A DNA stretch of 40,596 nucleotides, taken from Alistipes sp. ZOR0009 (GTDB taxonomy: Bacteria; Bacteroidota; Bacteroidia; Bacteroidales; ZOR0009). Position 1 is the stretch's first letter; every line of letters begins with the position of its first letter. Made by a program: the position numbers and the translations under genes. The DNA lies in contig NZ_JTLD01000038.1 of NCBI RefSeq assembly GCF_000798815.1, positions 1 through 40,596 on the forward strand, given 5' to 3'. The notes below the pieces were generated by a model. The model was not told where the DNA came from, did not search any database, and saw only the letters and a list, made by a program, of their open reading frames with translations. This document shows, piece after piece, positions 10,214 to 17,814 of this stretch.

Positions 10214-11232
10214 ACTAATAGATTTATTGTAAGGTTAATGCTAAATGTATTTTGCTTGTCAACAATCTTTAATTTGTAATTATTAGGGTATGTTAATTCA
10301 AGTAGTTGCTTTACGTTGTTTAGACCAACCCCGCTTACTTCTGTGCCATCATTGGGTATATTCCTCTTGCAATTTTGAATATAGAGCTTAACGCAATCTT
10401 CGGTTAGATCAATAGAAATATGTACAAAGGCATTTTTTATGGCGCTTTTAGTTCCATGCTTGAAGGCATTTTCGACAAAAGGAAAAAGCAACATTGGGGC
10501 GATCTGTTTTGAATCAGGATTCCCGTTTTGTTGGTAAAGAACTTTGGTGTCTGAATTTAGGCGCATTCGCTGCAATTCGACATACGCATGAAGAACTTCA
10601 AGTTCGCGGCTAAGGAGTATGCGACTACTTCCTGTTTCGTATACCATGTAACGGATGATATCCGATAGCTGTATGAGGGCATCTGCAGCAGAGTCTGACT
10701 TGCGGAGTACTAGTGCATAGATGCTGTTGAGCGTATTGAATAGAAAGTGAGGGTTGAGTTGTGACTTTAGCAATTTAAGTTCTGCATCACTTTTTTGTTG
10801 AAGAAGGATGGCCATCTGCTTGCGTTGCTGTTCGGAATTAAACCATGATATAGTGAAGTAAAGCAAGGAGGAAATGGTAATTGTGGTGGTCCCTAAAAAA
10901 ATCAAATCGAAAAAACCGAAGATTGATACGAATATAAAAGATGGGTATATAAGTCCTAGAAATATTTCAAATAGGGTATAAACAAGGGTTGAGAAAATGA
11001 GTGTAGCAAATATGATGCTAGCAAAGTAGCTGGCAAATCGCTTTTTGCTGAACAATATTGGAAGTAGCACTAGCCCGTTGAGATATGCTAGAAGAATTAT
11101 GGGGATTATGAGTATGCCAGCATAAAGATAGTCAGCGTAGTTTGGAGTGGCTTCATCAGCTGTTAACTTAAGCATTATCCAAAAAACAAGGATACAAAGT
11201 ATTGTATGCAGCAAAAAGCGATTTTTTAGCAT
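10210..11232 (-). CDS. LytS-like sensor histidine kinase
   Basis: An integral membrane kinase of the LytS/YehU type, 340 residues. The first half holds about five hydrophobic segments and no large extracellular domain. The His_kinase domain follows with LKSQLNPHFLFNTLNSIYAL, in which the His after Pro is the phosphorylation site. An HATPase-like C-terminus has FPFVENAFKHG as N-box and GVGLNNVKQLL as G-box. MLKNRFLLHT (11232) is preferred as the start because the in-frame Met at 11256 would overlap the upstream lipoprotein gene by 17 nt. It overlaps the response regulator by four bases and lies 7 nt after the lipoprotein gene. Confidence 0.92.
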   Translation of the reverse strand: MLKNRFLLHTILCILVFWIMLKLTADEATPNYADYLYAGILIIPIILLAYLNGLVLLPILFSKKRFASYFASIIFATLIFSTLVYTLFEIFLGLIYPSFIFVSIFGFFDLIFLGTTTITISSLLYFTISWFNSEQQRKQMAILLQQKSDAELKLLKSQLNPHFLFNTLNSIYALVLRKSDSAADALIQLSDIIRYMVYETGSSRILLSRELEVLHAYVELQRMRLNSDTKVLYQQNGNPDSKQIAPMLLFPFVENAFKHGTKSAIKNAFVHISIDLTEDCVKLYIQNCKRNIPNDGTEVSGVGLNNVKQLLELTYPNNYKLKIVDKQNTFSINLTINLLV

Positions 11233-11239
11233 TGCTTGG

Positions 11240-11995
11240 CTATTTAGAAACAACAATTCGTTTTAGAGGAATGGGGGTCGCGTTTTTATCAAAGAGTTTC
11301 GCATCGTACTTAAGTAGAAATTTTTGCAACTTTTTGGGCTCTGCAGTTATTAGTACAGAACTATCGACTTTTCCTGAGGTTGAAACGCTTTTCAGGTTCT
11401 GTCTAGGAATCTTTACCTTATTGTTTTTGATGCTTTCTGTGAAGAAGTTGTCGTTTGGATTTTGCATTATAATGATATTTTTTTTAATGGATAGCTTCGC
11501 TATTTGGTGGATGTGAATCGAGTAGTTCTCTGAATTTGAATCGCTGAATTTCGTCAGGTCAAAATAGTATGCCCCGTTTTTTAGTTTAATGAGATGGGCT
11601 AACAGAGTTGTGGTGTCTTTGTTGCTTTTGTCTAGAGAAGAAGGGTGTTTTGTACTTGATTTGTATTCTTTTCTAGAAAGGTAGTATTCTCCGTTTATTT
11701 TTTGAAAAGGATTGCTTGGAAGGGTGTTGCTAGTTTGTATCTTCCTCTTTACGTCTAATACTGAAATTTTGTAAGCGTAGATAATAGTGCTTGAATCTCT
11801 GCGATAGGTGAACTTCGATATTCTCATTATGGAAGAAGTATCTCCATAATAGATTAACCAATCTCCTTCAATGTGAGGTTTTGTGACTAGCGTGTTATCG
11901 GTATAGAAGGGTTGCAACGACTTTACTTTAGAGTCGGAGCAGCTGGTAATTGCTACTGCAGCAGTAACAATGAACAAAAAATAGATTTTTCTCAT
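11240..11995 (-). CDS. Lipoprotein of unknown function, first gene of the LytS/LytTR operon
   Basis: A 251-residue protein with a lipoprotein signal (basic MRK, hydrophobic core, lipobox ITSC with Cys19). No domain is recognised. The mature part is beta-strand rich and polar, with a lysine-rich middle (near residues 105-130) and a C-terminal PKKLQKFLLKYDAKLF segment. It leads an operon with the kinase and regulator and has a good promoter, so it may be a periplasmic accessory sensor or an output of the system; the sequence does not say which. It is not an ordinary receptor component, since no TonB-linked gene is near. Confidence 0.8.
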   Translation of the reverse strand: MRKIYFLFIVTAAVAITSCSDSKVKSLQPFYTDNTLVTKPHIEGDWLIYYGDTSSIMRISKFTYRRDSSTIIYAYKISVLDVKRKIQTSNTLPSNPFQKINGEYYLSRKEYKSSTKHPSSLDKSNKDTTTLLAHLIKLKNGAYYFDLTKFSDSNSENYSIHIHQIAKLSIKKNIIIMQNPNDNFFTESIKNNKVKIPRQNLKSVSTSGKVDSSVLITAEPKKLQKFLLKYDAKLFDKNATPIPLKRIVVSK

Positions 11996-12020
11996 AATGC
12001 GATTTTTTAGCTTATGAAAA

Positions 12021-12051
12021 CAAATCTAAGGTAGGTTTTTTTGGGAATCAA
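12021..12051 (-). promoter_or_regulatory. Promoter of the lipoprotein-LytS-LytTR operon
   Basis: On the minus strand, TTTG (its TTG at 12049-12051), 20 nt, then TAGATTTG (12021-12028). The spacing and both boxes fit the Bacteroidota consensus. The leader before the lipoprotein ATG would be about 20 nt. Confidence 0.75.
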
Positions 12052-12092
12052 AAAATATCGACGAGATGAATAAAAATGTCGATAAGATGGTG

Positions 12093-12131
12093 AAAAAGGA
12101 TGGGCCTCTCAAAGGAGGGCCATCCTTTTTT
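12093..12131 (-). terminator. Terminator of the DUF6132-thioredoxin operon
   Basis: GGATGGGCCTC (12098-12108) pairs with GAGGGCCATCC (12115-12125) with one mismatch around a 6-nt loop. The stem is flanked by complementary A and T runs that extend it and give a T run in either direction. It lies just after the stop of the thioredoxin gene. Confidence 0.85.
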
Positions 12132-12135
12132 ATTG

Positions 12136-12627
12136 TTAGTTTGTTTTTTGTGGAGCTAAGAGCACCTGTTGGATGGCTGCTTCTAGTTGATCTTCGGGTA
12201 GAGCGCCTTGAACGACTTGTGGCTGTCCGCCCATTGGAAATAGGATCATGGTTGGGATGCTTTGGATGCCATGAGCTCCAGCCAAATCTTTTTCTGCATC
12301 AACATCAACCTTATAGATGTTAATTTTGCCAGCATACTTGGCGGCTAGCTTATCGAGAATGGGAGCTACGCGCTTGCATGGTCCGCACCAATCGGCATAA
12401 AAATCGACAATGGCGGGAATTTTACCTTCATAAACGAAGGTTTTTGGGTTCTTTTCGTAGTTGTATACCAGCTGAAGGTATTCCGCCTTGGTTATATGCT
12501 TGACACTAGCAGTTGGTAAAACTTTCTTAGCAACGTTTTCGGTAGCTTCTTGCGATTTATTGCCTTCCCCATTGCTGTTGCAGGAGATAGCCATCGCAAT
12601 ACCGAGAAGTAAAAGCACTTTTTTCAT
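12136..12627 (-). CDS. Thioredoxin-fold lipoprotein
   Basis: A 163-residue thioredoxin-like disulfide reductase or oxidase facing the periplasm. The lipoprotein signal ends AISC (Cys16). A short linker is followed by a thioredoxin domain (about 60-160) with FYADWCGPCKR (active Cys81 and Cys84), the VDVDAEKDL strand and the cis-proline loop SIPTM. The WCGPC motif is that of reducing thioredoxins rather than DsbA. The gene starts 4 nt after the DUF6132 gene, so the two are co-transcribed. Its redox partner is unknown; the CxxxxC motif of the co-transcribed membrane protein is an inferred candidate. Confidence 0.92.
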   Translation of the reverse strand: MKKVLLLLGIAMAISCNSNGEGNKSQEATENVAKKVLPTASVKHITKAEYLQLVYNYEKNPKTFVYEGKIPAIVDFYADWCGPCKRVAPILDKLAAKYAGKINIYKVDVDAEKDLAGAHGIQSIPTMILFPMGGQPQVVQGALPEDQLEAAIQQVLLAPQKTN

Positions 12628-12631
12628 CCTA

Positions 12632-12850
12632 TTAATTGTTTTTATTTGATTGTTCTTCTTTATTCTCCTTCCGAGAAGGAACCAGCAGTACGCCTATAAC
12701 AGCAAACCATGCCATAGTGTTGTATGGGTTGGATGTTATGGGGCATGTTCCAGAATTACAGCCAATAAATCGCCAGTATAGAAGGCCTGCTATAACTCCT
12801 AAGGCGGCTCCGGTTGCCCATCTAGCATACTTGTTGGTGATTTTTATCAT
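12632..12850 (-). CDS. DUF6132 family small membrane protein
   Basis: A 72-residue protein with two hydrophobic segments (about 12-29 and 45-58). These are joined by the family hallmark FIGCNSGTCPITSNPYN, with Cys31 and Cys36 (CxxxxC) and a conserved PITSNP turn. Function is not established. A longer reading from a TTG at 12874 is unlikely, because that codon falls inside a -7 promoter element and MIKITNKYARW has an ATG. The tail is charged and cytoplasmic in a simple hairpin model. The gene lies between a Crp/Fnr regulator and a thioredoxin lipoprotein, so a redox or sulfur-related job is a reasonable inference. Confidence 0.85.
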   Translation of the reverse strand: MIKITNKYARWATGAALGVIAGLLYWRFIGCNSGTCPITSNPYNTMAWFAVIGVLLVPSRKENKEEQSNKNN

Positions 12851-12871
12851 AGGTTGATCTGTTGGTTTGAG

Positions 12872-12879
12872 CAAATCTA
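12872..12879 (-). promoter_or_regulatory. -7 promoter element for DUF6132-thioredoxin
   Basis: The minus strand reads TAGATTTG (TAnnTTTG) 21 nt before the DUF6132 ATG. No TTG is seen at the expected distance upstream, so activation by a regulator such as the adjacent Crp/Fnr protein is possible. Confidence 0.45.
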
Positions 12880-12911
12880 TCTAAAATATTTGCATTTGAA
12901 GGTGACATTTA

Positions 12912-13562
12912 TCACACGCCAAGGATGCTGCTGTTGATGGCTGGTAGTATTTTAACGTATAGTCGGTTGACCTGTACGTAGCCAGCATCCTCGAGCTTTT
13001 TTAGCAAGCGGGATATGACCTCGCGGGAGGAGTTTACCTCGTCGGCAATTTGCTGATGGGAGAGGCTGAGCATTTCGCCAGTGACCTTGTAGTGCTGGCG
13101 AAGGTAAAAGATCAGCCTTTCGTCGAGATGGCTAAAGACAACGCTGTCGAAGGTGTCGAGAAGTTCGCTCATACGTCTATTGAAGCTTTGCATGACGTAG
13201 AGGCTCCATTCAGGGTATTGCTGCATCCAATTCTCAGGGTTGGGGGAGGGAATGTACATCACCTCGCAGTCTGTAAAGGCAATGGCTCGCATATCTGCTT
13301 GGCGGATGCGCATGCAGCATAGCGTTGAGAGTACACATAGCTCCCCCTCTGTTAAAAAATAGAGGAAGTGGGCGTTGTCGTTCTCGTCGACCCGAAAAAC
13401 TTTGACAATGCCAGAGGTAATAATTACCGCAGAACTGACGAGACCTCCTTTTTTTAGAATGTGCTTTCCGGCTTGGTAGCTTTTGGAGGTGGCGTGCAGT
13501 TCTACCATGCCTCGGAGCTCGCTACTTAATGTTGAGTACAGGTTCGGATTTGGTTGGATCAT
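12912..13562 (-). CDS. Crp/Fnr-family transcriptional regulator
   Basis: A 216-residue protein with an N-terminal cyclic-nucleotide-binding-type beta-roll (about 20-125), a dimerisation helix and a C-terminal Crp-type helix-turn-helix (about 150-215). The recognition segment is SHQQIADEVNSSREVISRLLKKL. The first Met of the open frame (13661) would add 33 unlikely residues; MIQPNPNLYS at 13562 is the family-like start. The effector pocket is not that of cAMP-binding Crp. Cysteines 76, 82, 83 and 99 cluster in the roll (LCVLSTLCCM), which suggests thiol or metal/sulfur sensing. There is no N-terminal Fnr iron-sulfur cysteine motif. It is likely to regulate the DUF6132-thioredoxin genes 61 nt downstream. 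Confidence 0.9.
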   Translation of the reverse strand: MIQPNPNLYSTLSSELRGMVELHATSKSYQAGKHILKKGGLVSSAVIITSGIVKVFRVDENDNAHFLYFLTEGELCVLSTLCCMRIRQADMRAIAFTDCEVMYIPSPNPENWMQQYPEWSLYVMQSFNRRMSELLDTFDSVVFSHLDERLIFYLRQHYKVTGEMLSLSHQQIADEVNSSREVISRLLKKLEDAGYVQVNRLYVKILPAINSSILGV

Positions 13563-13590
13563 ACTTAAGAGCTTATGCTGCAATGTAGGA

Positions 13591-13614
13591 ATAAAAATAG
13601 AGATAAAAATAGAG
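13591..13614. repeat. Perfect 12-bp tandem duplication in the crp/fnr upstream region
   Basis: ATAAAAATAGAG occurs twice in a row (13591-13602 and 13603-13614). It sits between the divergent Crp/Fnr gene and the 38-codon ORF. It may be a slippage product or paired sites for a regulator; the sequence does not decide. Confidence 0.85.
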
Positions 13615-13623
13615 GAGTACAGC

Positions 13624-13740
13624 ATGAAAGGAATAGAGAAGCGACAGGTGGGACGTTGCAATGATAAGGTTGATTTTGACGAGATGAAAGCCGATTTAAA
13701 CGCTAATCCTAACTATCAATGGAAAGTCATTTCCTGTTGA
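13624..13740 (+). CDS. Possible small protein of 38 residues, divergent from crp/fnr
   Basis: An ATG preceded by a purine-rich AGAGGAG opens a 38-codon frame ending in TGA. The peptide is hydrophilic, with an N-terminal basic stretch (MKGIEKRQVGRC) and a C-terminal ANPNYQWKVISC; its two cysteines are residue 12 and the last residue. It has no signal peptide or membrane segment. Amino-acid use is plausible for a real protein, but the length alone does not prove coding. The frame is open further upstream, where it runs antisense to crp/fnr; the ATG at 13624 is chosen for its ribosome-binding-like sequence. No function is recognised. Confidence 0.4.
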   Translation: MKGIEKRQVGRCNDKVDFDEMKADLNANPNYQWKVISC

Positions 13741-14412
13741 TAGGTTGCAGTTAGTGTTAAATATGAACTTTTTCACGAGATAGTTTTAGTGGGAAACGTG
13801 ATGTTGTCTGATGTTTTTAATGTCTGTATAACTGTTTTATTGTTAAAAATATAGCTTGTTATATTTTTTGATAAAAAACTAATGAGTTTGATTAACCTTT
13901 TTATTGTTTGTTTTGTTAATGATGTATAATGAGTGCAACTGTTTATATTGAAAAGATGCGCTCGTTTGGTTAATAGGTAACGTTTTGAATCTTAAGATTG
14001 GTAGTAAGCTGGCTGTAAATGCCTGTTTTGGGAATTTGCCAGTGCCAGTTGTATTTGTATTTGTTTTAAAAAGGCTCTTAAGAGGAAGAGCCGAACAGGT
14101 TGCTTCAAGAGTTGGTTCGCGAGCAATGCCATTTGGCCCAGGTCACAAGCTGGAGATTGGGGCGAATGCAGAAGTTGTGCTAAATCTTGCTATAGGTAGC
14201 CTGAAATAAGAGCCAATAACTTTTTAAATCTACGATCTATGCCAACTGTAAGAAAGAAAGAGGAGCTTGTCTGACAACAAAAGATTGTTGTCGCGTATGT
14301 TTTTGAATTGAATACTTTGTATAAAGTTTTAAATAACTAATCTAAACAGCTTTGCGTACAGCCACAGATGCGAAGTTTAACTCAACAGTGGCAAGCAGTT
14401 CTTACTATTTAA
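13741..14412. other. Gene-free 670-bp region upstream of susC
   Basis: No convincing gene is seen. The left half is very AT-rich. It holds a 7-bp hairpin (GGCTCTT 14073-14079 with AAGAGCC 14086-14092, not followed by T residues) and the GACAACA/TGTTGTC dyad listed separately. A 74-codon open frame at 13985-14209 starts at TTG, has no recognisable features and is not accepted as a gene. No sigma/anti-sigma pair precedes the SusC gene. No exact TAnnTTTG match was found in the last 200 nt, so the susC promoter is unplaced. Confidence 0.6.
14273..14292. promoter_or_regulatory. Dyad-symmetric operator-like site upstream of susC
   Basis: GACAACA, a 6-nt spacer, then TGTTGTC: a perfect 7-bp inverted repeat about 120 nt before the susC ATG. 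No T run follows, so it is not a terminator. It could be the site of a dimeric regulator or an RNA hairpin in the leader. Confidence 0.4.
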
Positions 14413-17400
14413 ATGAACAAGCTTATGCGAAAGGTTTTTTTATTAACAGGGTTGTGCATCGCCTTACTTAGTAGCGCGGTTGCACAGAAGTCCATTACAG
14501 GTACAGTTAAGGATGCCGAGAATGGAACATCACTTCCAGGCGTAAATGTCTCGGTGAAAGAAAAAACTGGTGTAGGAGCCATTACAGACATTGATGGCAA
14601 GTTCAGCCTAAAACTTCCAGAAGGAGCGAAGACTTTAGTATTCTCATTTATTGGATATGAGTCGCAGCAGGTTGTTTTAGCGGGTAAAAATGTTTTTGAC
14701 ATACAGCTCAAGCCCGATGCAAAGAAACTGGATGAAGTTGTTGTAACGGCTCTAGGTATCAAAAGGCAGACGAAAGCCTTAGGTTATGCTGTTACGGAGC
14801 TGAAGGGCGATGACCTAAAGACGAACAGCATCAATCCTGTTTCATCACTTCAAGGTAAGGTTGCGGGTGTTGAGATTGCGAATTCTGATGGAGGTATGTT
14901 TGGTTCGACTAAAATACAGATTCGTGGAGCATCTACCTTAAAAGGGAACAACCAGCCTATTTATGTTGTGGATGGGATTATTTTGGATAACAATGTTTCG
15001 AACTCGGGCGATGCCGACTGGGATGGAAATTCGAATGATTTTGGGAATGAACTGAAGAATCTTAATCCAGATGATTTCGAGTCGGTTTCCGTGCTAAAAG
15101 GGGCTGCGGCGACTGCACTTTATGGGTCGAGAGGACTGAATGGTGCTGTTGTTATTACCACTAAAAATGGGAAAGCAAGGAAAGGGCTTGGTATAACATT
15201 AACGCAGACCTTTGGAATTGATCATGTGTTTGCGGCACCTGATATGCAAAATGAGTATGGTAATGGAAACTACTTCGGTAATGTTGGTTACGGGCAGAAA
15301 AATCCAGCAACAGGAGGTTACTATAAGTATGATAATGCGAACCAATTTTATTTGAATTCGAATAGCATTCCATCATTAAGAGCAGCTACAGCTTATGGTT
15401 CTTCAAATAGGCATTTTGGTCCAAGCTTTTCGAAATATAGTTCTACTATGATTGAAGATTATAATGGGACTATGATAAGGTATGCCCCTGTGAAGAATAA
15501 CTATACAGATGCTTATAGTTTAGGATATAATACCAATACCAATCTAGCGATTACGGGAGGAAATGAGAGAACCGTGTTCTATACTTCGCTTTCGTATAAA
15601 AAAGCAACGGGAACACTTCCTCGAAATTCCTTTGAGCGGTTTGCATTGCTAACCAAAGCGTCACAAAAGATTAGCGACAAGGTAAAGGTTGAAGCATCAA
15701 TATCATTTGCCAATTCTGTCCCTAAAAATCCGCAACCCAATATAGGGGACTATTTTTCGCAAGGCATTTTTGGACGAATGTATGATACCAAGCAATACAT
15801 GAAAGATTACAAAGGGCTTCATGGTGGGCTTCCTAGTACTTCTTATAATGACCCTAATGGTTACAATCCAGGGACTGATCTTTGGTTTTCTATTTACGAG
15901 AATTCTAACGAACAAAAAGAGACGAATGTTAGGCCAACTTTATCGTTAGATGCAGAACTTTTGAACTGGTTGAAATTTAAAGTAGAAGGTAACTATAACT
16001 ACTATTATATCAGGGGAGAAGGGAAGTATCTTGGAACAGGGTATGCAAACGATGGAGGTGCTTACTCTATACGCCAATATACAAAGGAACAGGCGAACCT
16101 TTATGCTACGTTTATGATGAATAAAACTTTTGGAGATTGGACTGTAGGCGGATTTTTGCGTGGTGAATTCTTTGATACCAAATCGCAGATATTAAGTGCT
16201 AGTACCATAGAAGGTCTAATAACACCAGGACAATATTTCTTGAAAAATGGCAAAAAGGGTATTGCAACTTCAGGTGGACCAGGAGAAACAAAGCGCATGA
16301 TGTCGGTTGCTTTTCAGGCAAGCGCAAGTTGGCGTAATCAGATTTATGTAGACGTAACTGGACGTAATGACTGGTCGTCTGCTCTTGTGTATGCAGATCA
16401 AACCGGAAATTTCTCCTACTTCTATCCATCGGTAAATGGATCGTGGATTATAACTGAAAGCTTAAAATTGCCTGAATGGGTTTCTTTTGCCAAGGTTCGT
16501 GCATCATGGGCGCAGGTAGGGAACGATACCGAGCCATACAAGATTAACCAAGGTTATACCAATAATACTTGGCTTAAGGACGATTATTTTTATGGGTTGA
16601 CTATTTCTAGCCTTGGTCTTCAACCGAATATAAAACCAGAGCGCAAGAATGCTTGGGAGGTGGGATTAGACTGGAGGTTCTTCTCTAACAGGCTAAATCT
16701 CGACGCAACCTACTATAAGGAGAATACTAAGAATCAGATTATGGAGGTTTCTGTTCCTTTTGTTTCTGGAGTTGATAAGATGCTGATTAATGCAGGGAAT
16801 ATTCAGAACTCGGGGGTAGAAATATCGCTCAATACTATACCCATAAAGACGAAGGATTGGGAGTGGAGCTTAGATTTTACCTATACTAAAAACAAGAATA
16901 AGGTTATTTCGCTTCATGAGTATGTTGCCGACTTTATTTCTCTGGATGGTTACACCAACTATGGTAACTACAGGGTTGGGTCAGTTGCAAAAGCGGGCGG
17001 TTCTTACGGGTTACTGATGTCGGATATTGCTCCTAAAAAAGACGCTAATGGGCGGACTGTATTTGAGTGGAGGGATGACTTTAGGGTTGCTTATCCAGCT
17101 CGAAGTGGTGTTGTCCAGGAAGTTGGAAAGCTTACGCCTGATTTTCTTGGTTCTGTGTCTACAGGCTTGAAGTGGAAAGATTTGAGTATGAGAATTGCGC
17201 TTGATGCCCGATTTGGAGGGTATATCGCTTCATTTGGTTCAAGATATTCCACCGCTTATGGAGTCTCAGAGTCGTCTCTTAAATGGAGAGATCCTTCTCA
17301 TGGAGGTATGACCTTTACCAGTATTTGGGATGGAAAGGTTTATACAGACGGGATGATTCCAAATGGCGTATTTGCAGAAGGACAGGTAATAAAAATGCCT

Positions 17401-17790
17401 GATGGTTCGAGTAAGAACGTGGGAGGTATGACTTACGAAGAAGCATACAAGAAAGGTTTTGTAGATCCAGTACATGCTTCTGCCTATCACTATTGGAGTA
17501 ATTCATGGAGTACAGGCACATTGAATGACAATTGGTATAAAAAGTTGAGCTACATAGCTCTGAGAGAGATTTCAGTCGGATATAATATGCCTGAGAGTAT
17601 TTTTTCTAAAATTGGAGCAAAGAACATGAGTATAGCCTTTAGTGCTCGCAATCTTGGTTATTTGTATAATACAATGCCAAATAACGAAAATCCGGAATCA
17701 GTACGTGGTACGAAGTCTACTCAGTTCCGTGTGCGTAATTTTAGTCCATACACGGCGAATTACATGTTTACGCTTAACGTAGGATTCTAA
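14413..17790 (+). CDS. SusC/RagA-family TonB-dependent outer-membrane transporter
   Basis: The 1125-residue protein forms a beta-barrel that imports oligosaccharides, peptides or other large nutrients with TonB energy. It has a signal peptide (about 1-24, ending AVAQ) and a carboxypeptidase-regulatory-like domain at about 27-105 (SITGTVKDAENGTSLPGVNV ... SFIGYES). The SusC linker DEVVVTALGIKRQTKALGYA and a plug domain (about 125-260, ending GRKxG-like KARKG) follow. A long barrel ends in NVGF. MNKLMRKVF and an internal MRKVF four codons on are both possible starts. A SusD partner follows after 24 nt. The substrate is unknown because no glycosidase or other degradative enzyme is adjacent. Confidence 0.95.
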   Translation: MNKLMRKVFLLTGLCIALLSSAVAQKSITGTVKDAENGTSLPGVNVSVKEKTGVGAITDIDGKFSLKLPEGAKTLVFSFIGYESQQVVLAGKNVFDIQLKPDAKKLDEVVVTALGIKRQTKALGYAVTELKGDDLKTNSINPVSSLQGKVAGVEIANSDGGMFGSTKIQIRGASTLKGNNQPIYVVDGIILDNNVSNSGDADWDGNSNDFGNELKNLNPDDFESVSVLKGAAATALYGSRGLNGAVVITTKNGKARKGLGITLTQTFGIDHVFAAPDMQNEYGNGNYFGNVGYGQKNPATGGYYKYDNANQFYLNSNSIPSLRAATAYGSSNRHFGPSFSKYSSTMIEDYNGTMIRYAPVKNNYTDAYSLGYNTNTNLAITGGNERTVFYTSLSYKKATGTLPRNSFERFALLTKASQKISDKVKVEASISFANSVPKNPQPNIGDYFSQGIFGRMYDTKQYMKDYKGLHGGLPSTSYNDPNGYNPGTDLWFSIYENSNEQKETNVRPTLSLDAELLNWLKFKVEGNYNYYYIRGEGKYLGTGYANDGGAYSIRQYTKEQANLYATFMMNKTFGDWTVGGFLRGEFFDTKSQILSASTIEGLITPGQYFLKNGKKGIATSGGPGETKRMMSVAFQASASWRNQIYVDVTGRNDWSSALVYADQTGNFSYFYPSVNGSWIITESLKLPEWVSFAKVRASWAQVGNDTEPYKINQGYTNNTWLKDDYFYGLTISSLGLQPNIKPERKNAWEVGLDWRFFSNRLNLDATYYKENTKNQIMEVSVPFVSGVDKMLINAGNIQNSGVEISLNTIPIKTKDWEWSLDFTYTKNKNKVISLHEYVADFISLDGYTNYGNYRVGSVAKAGGSYGLLMSDIAPKKDANGRTVFEWRDDFRVAYPARSGVVQEVGKLTPDFLGSVSTGLKWKDLSMRIALDARFGGYIASFGSRYSTAYGVSESSLKWRDPSHGGMTFTSIWDGKVYTDGMIPNGVFAEGQVIKMPDGSSKNVGGMTYEEAYKKGFVDPVHASAYHYWSNSWSTGTLNDNWYKKLSYIALREISVGYNMPESIFSKIGAKNMSIAFSARNLGYLYNTMPNNENPESVRGTKSTQFRVRNFSPYTANYMFTLNVGF

Positions 17791-17814
17791 TACACCCTTA
17801 AATTTTGTATAGCA

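Noticed and set aside
13985-14209. 74-codon open frame upstream of susC
   Set aside because: It starts at TTG, contains a hairpin, shows no recognisable domain and lies in a regulatory-looking region.
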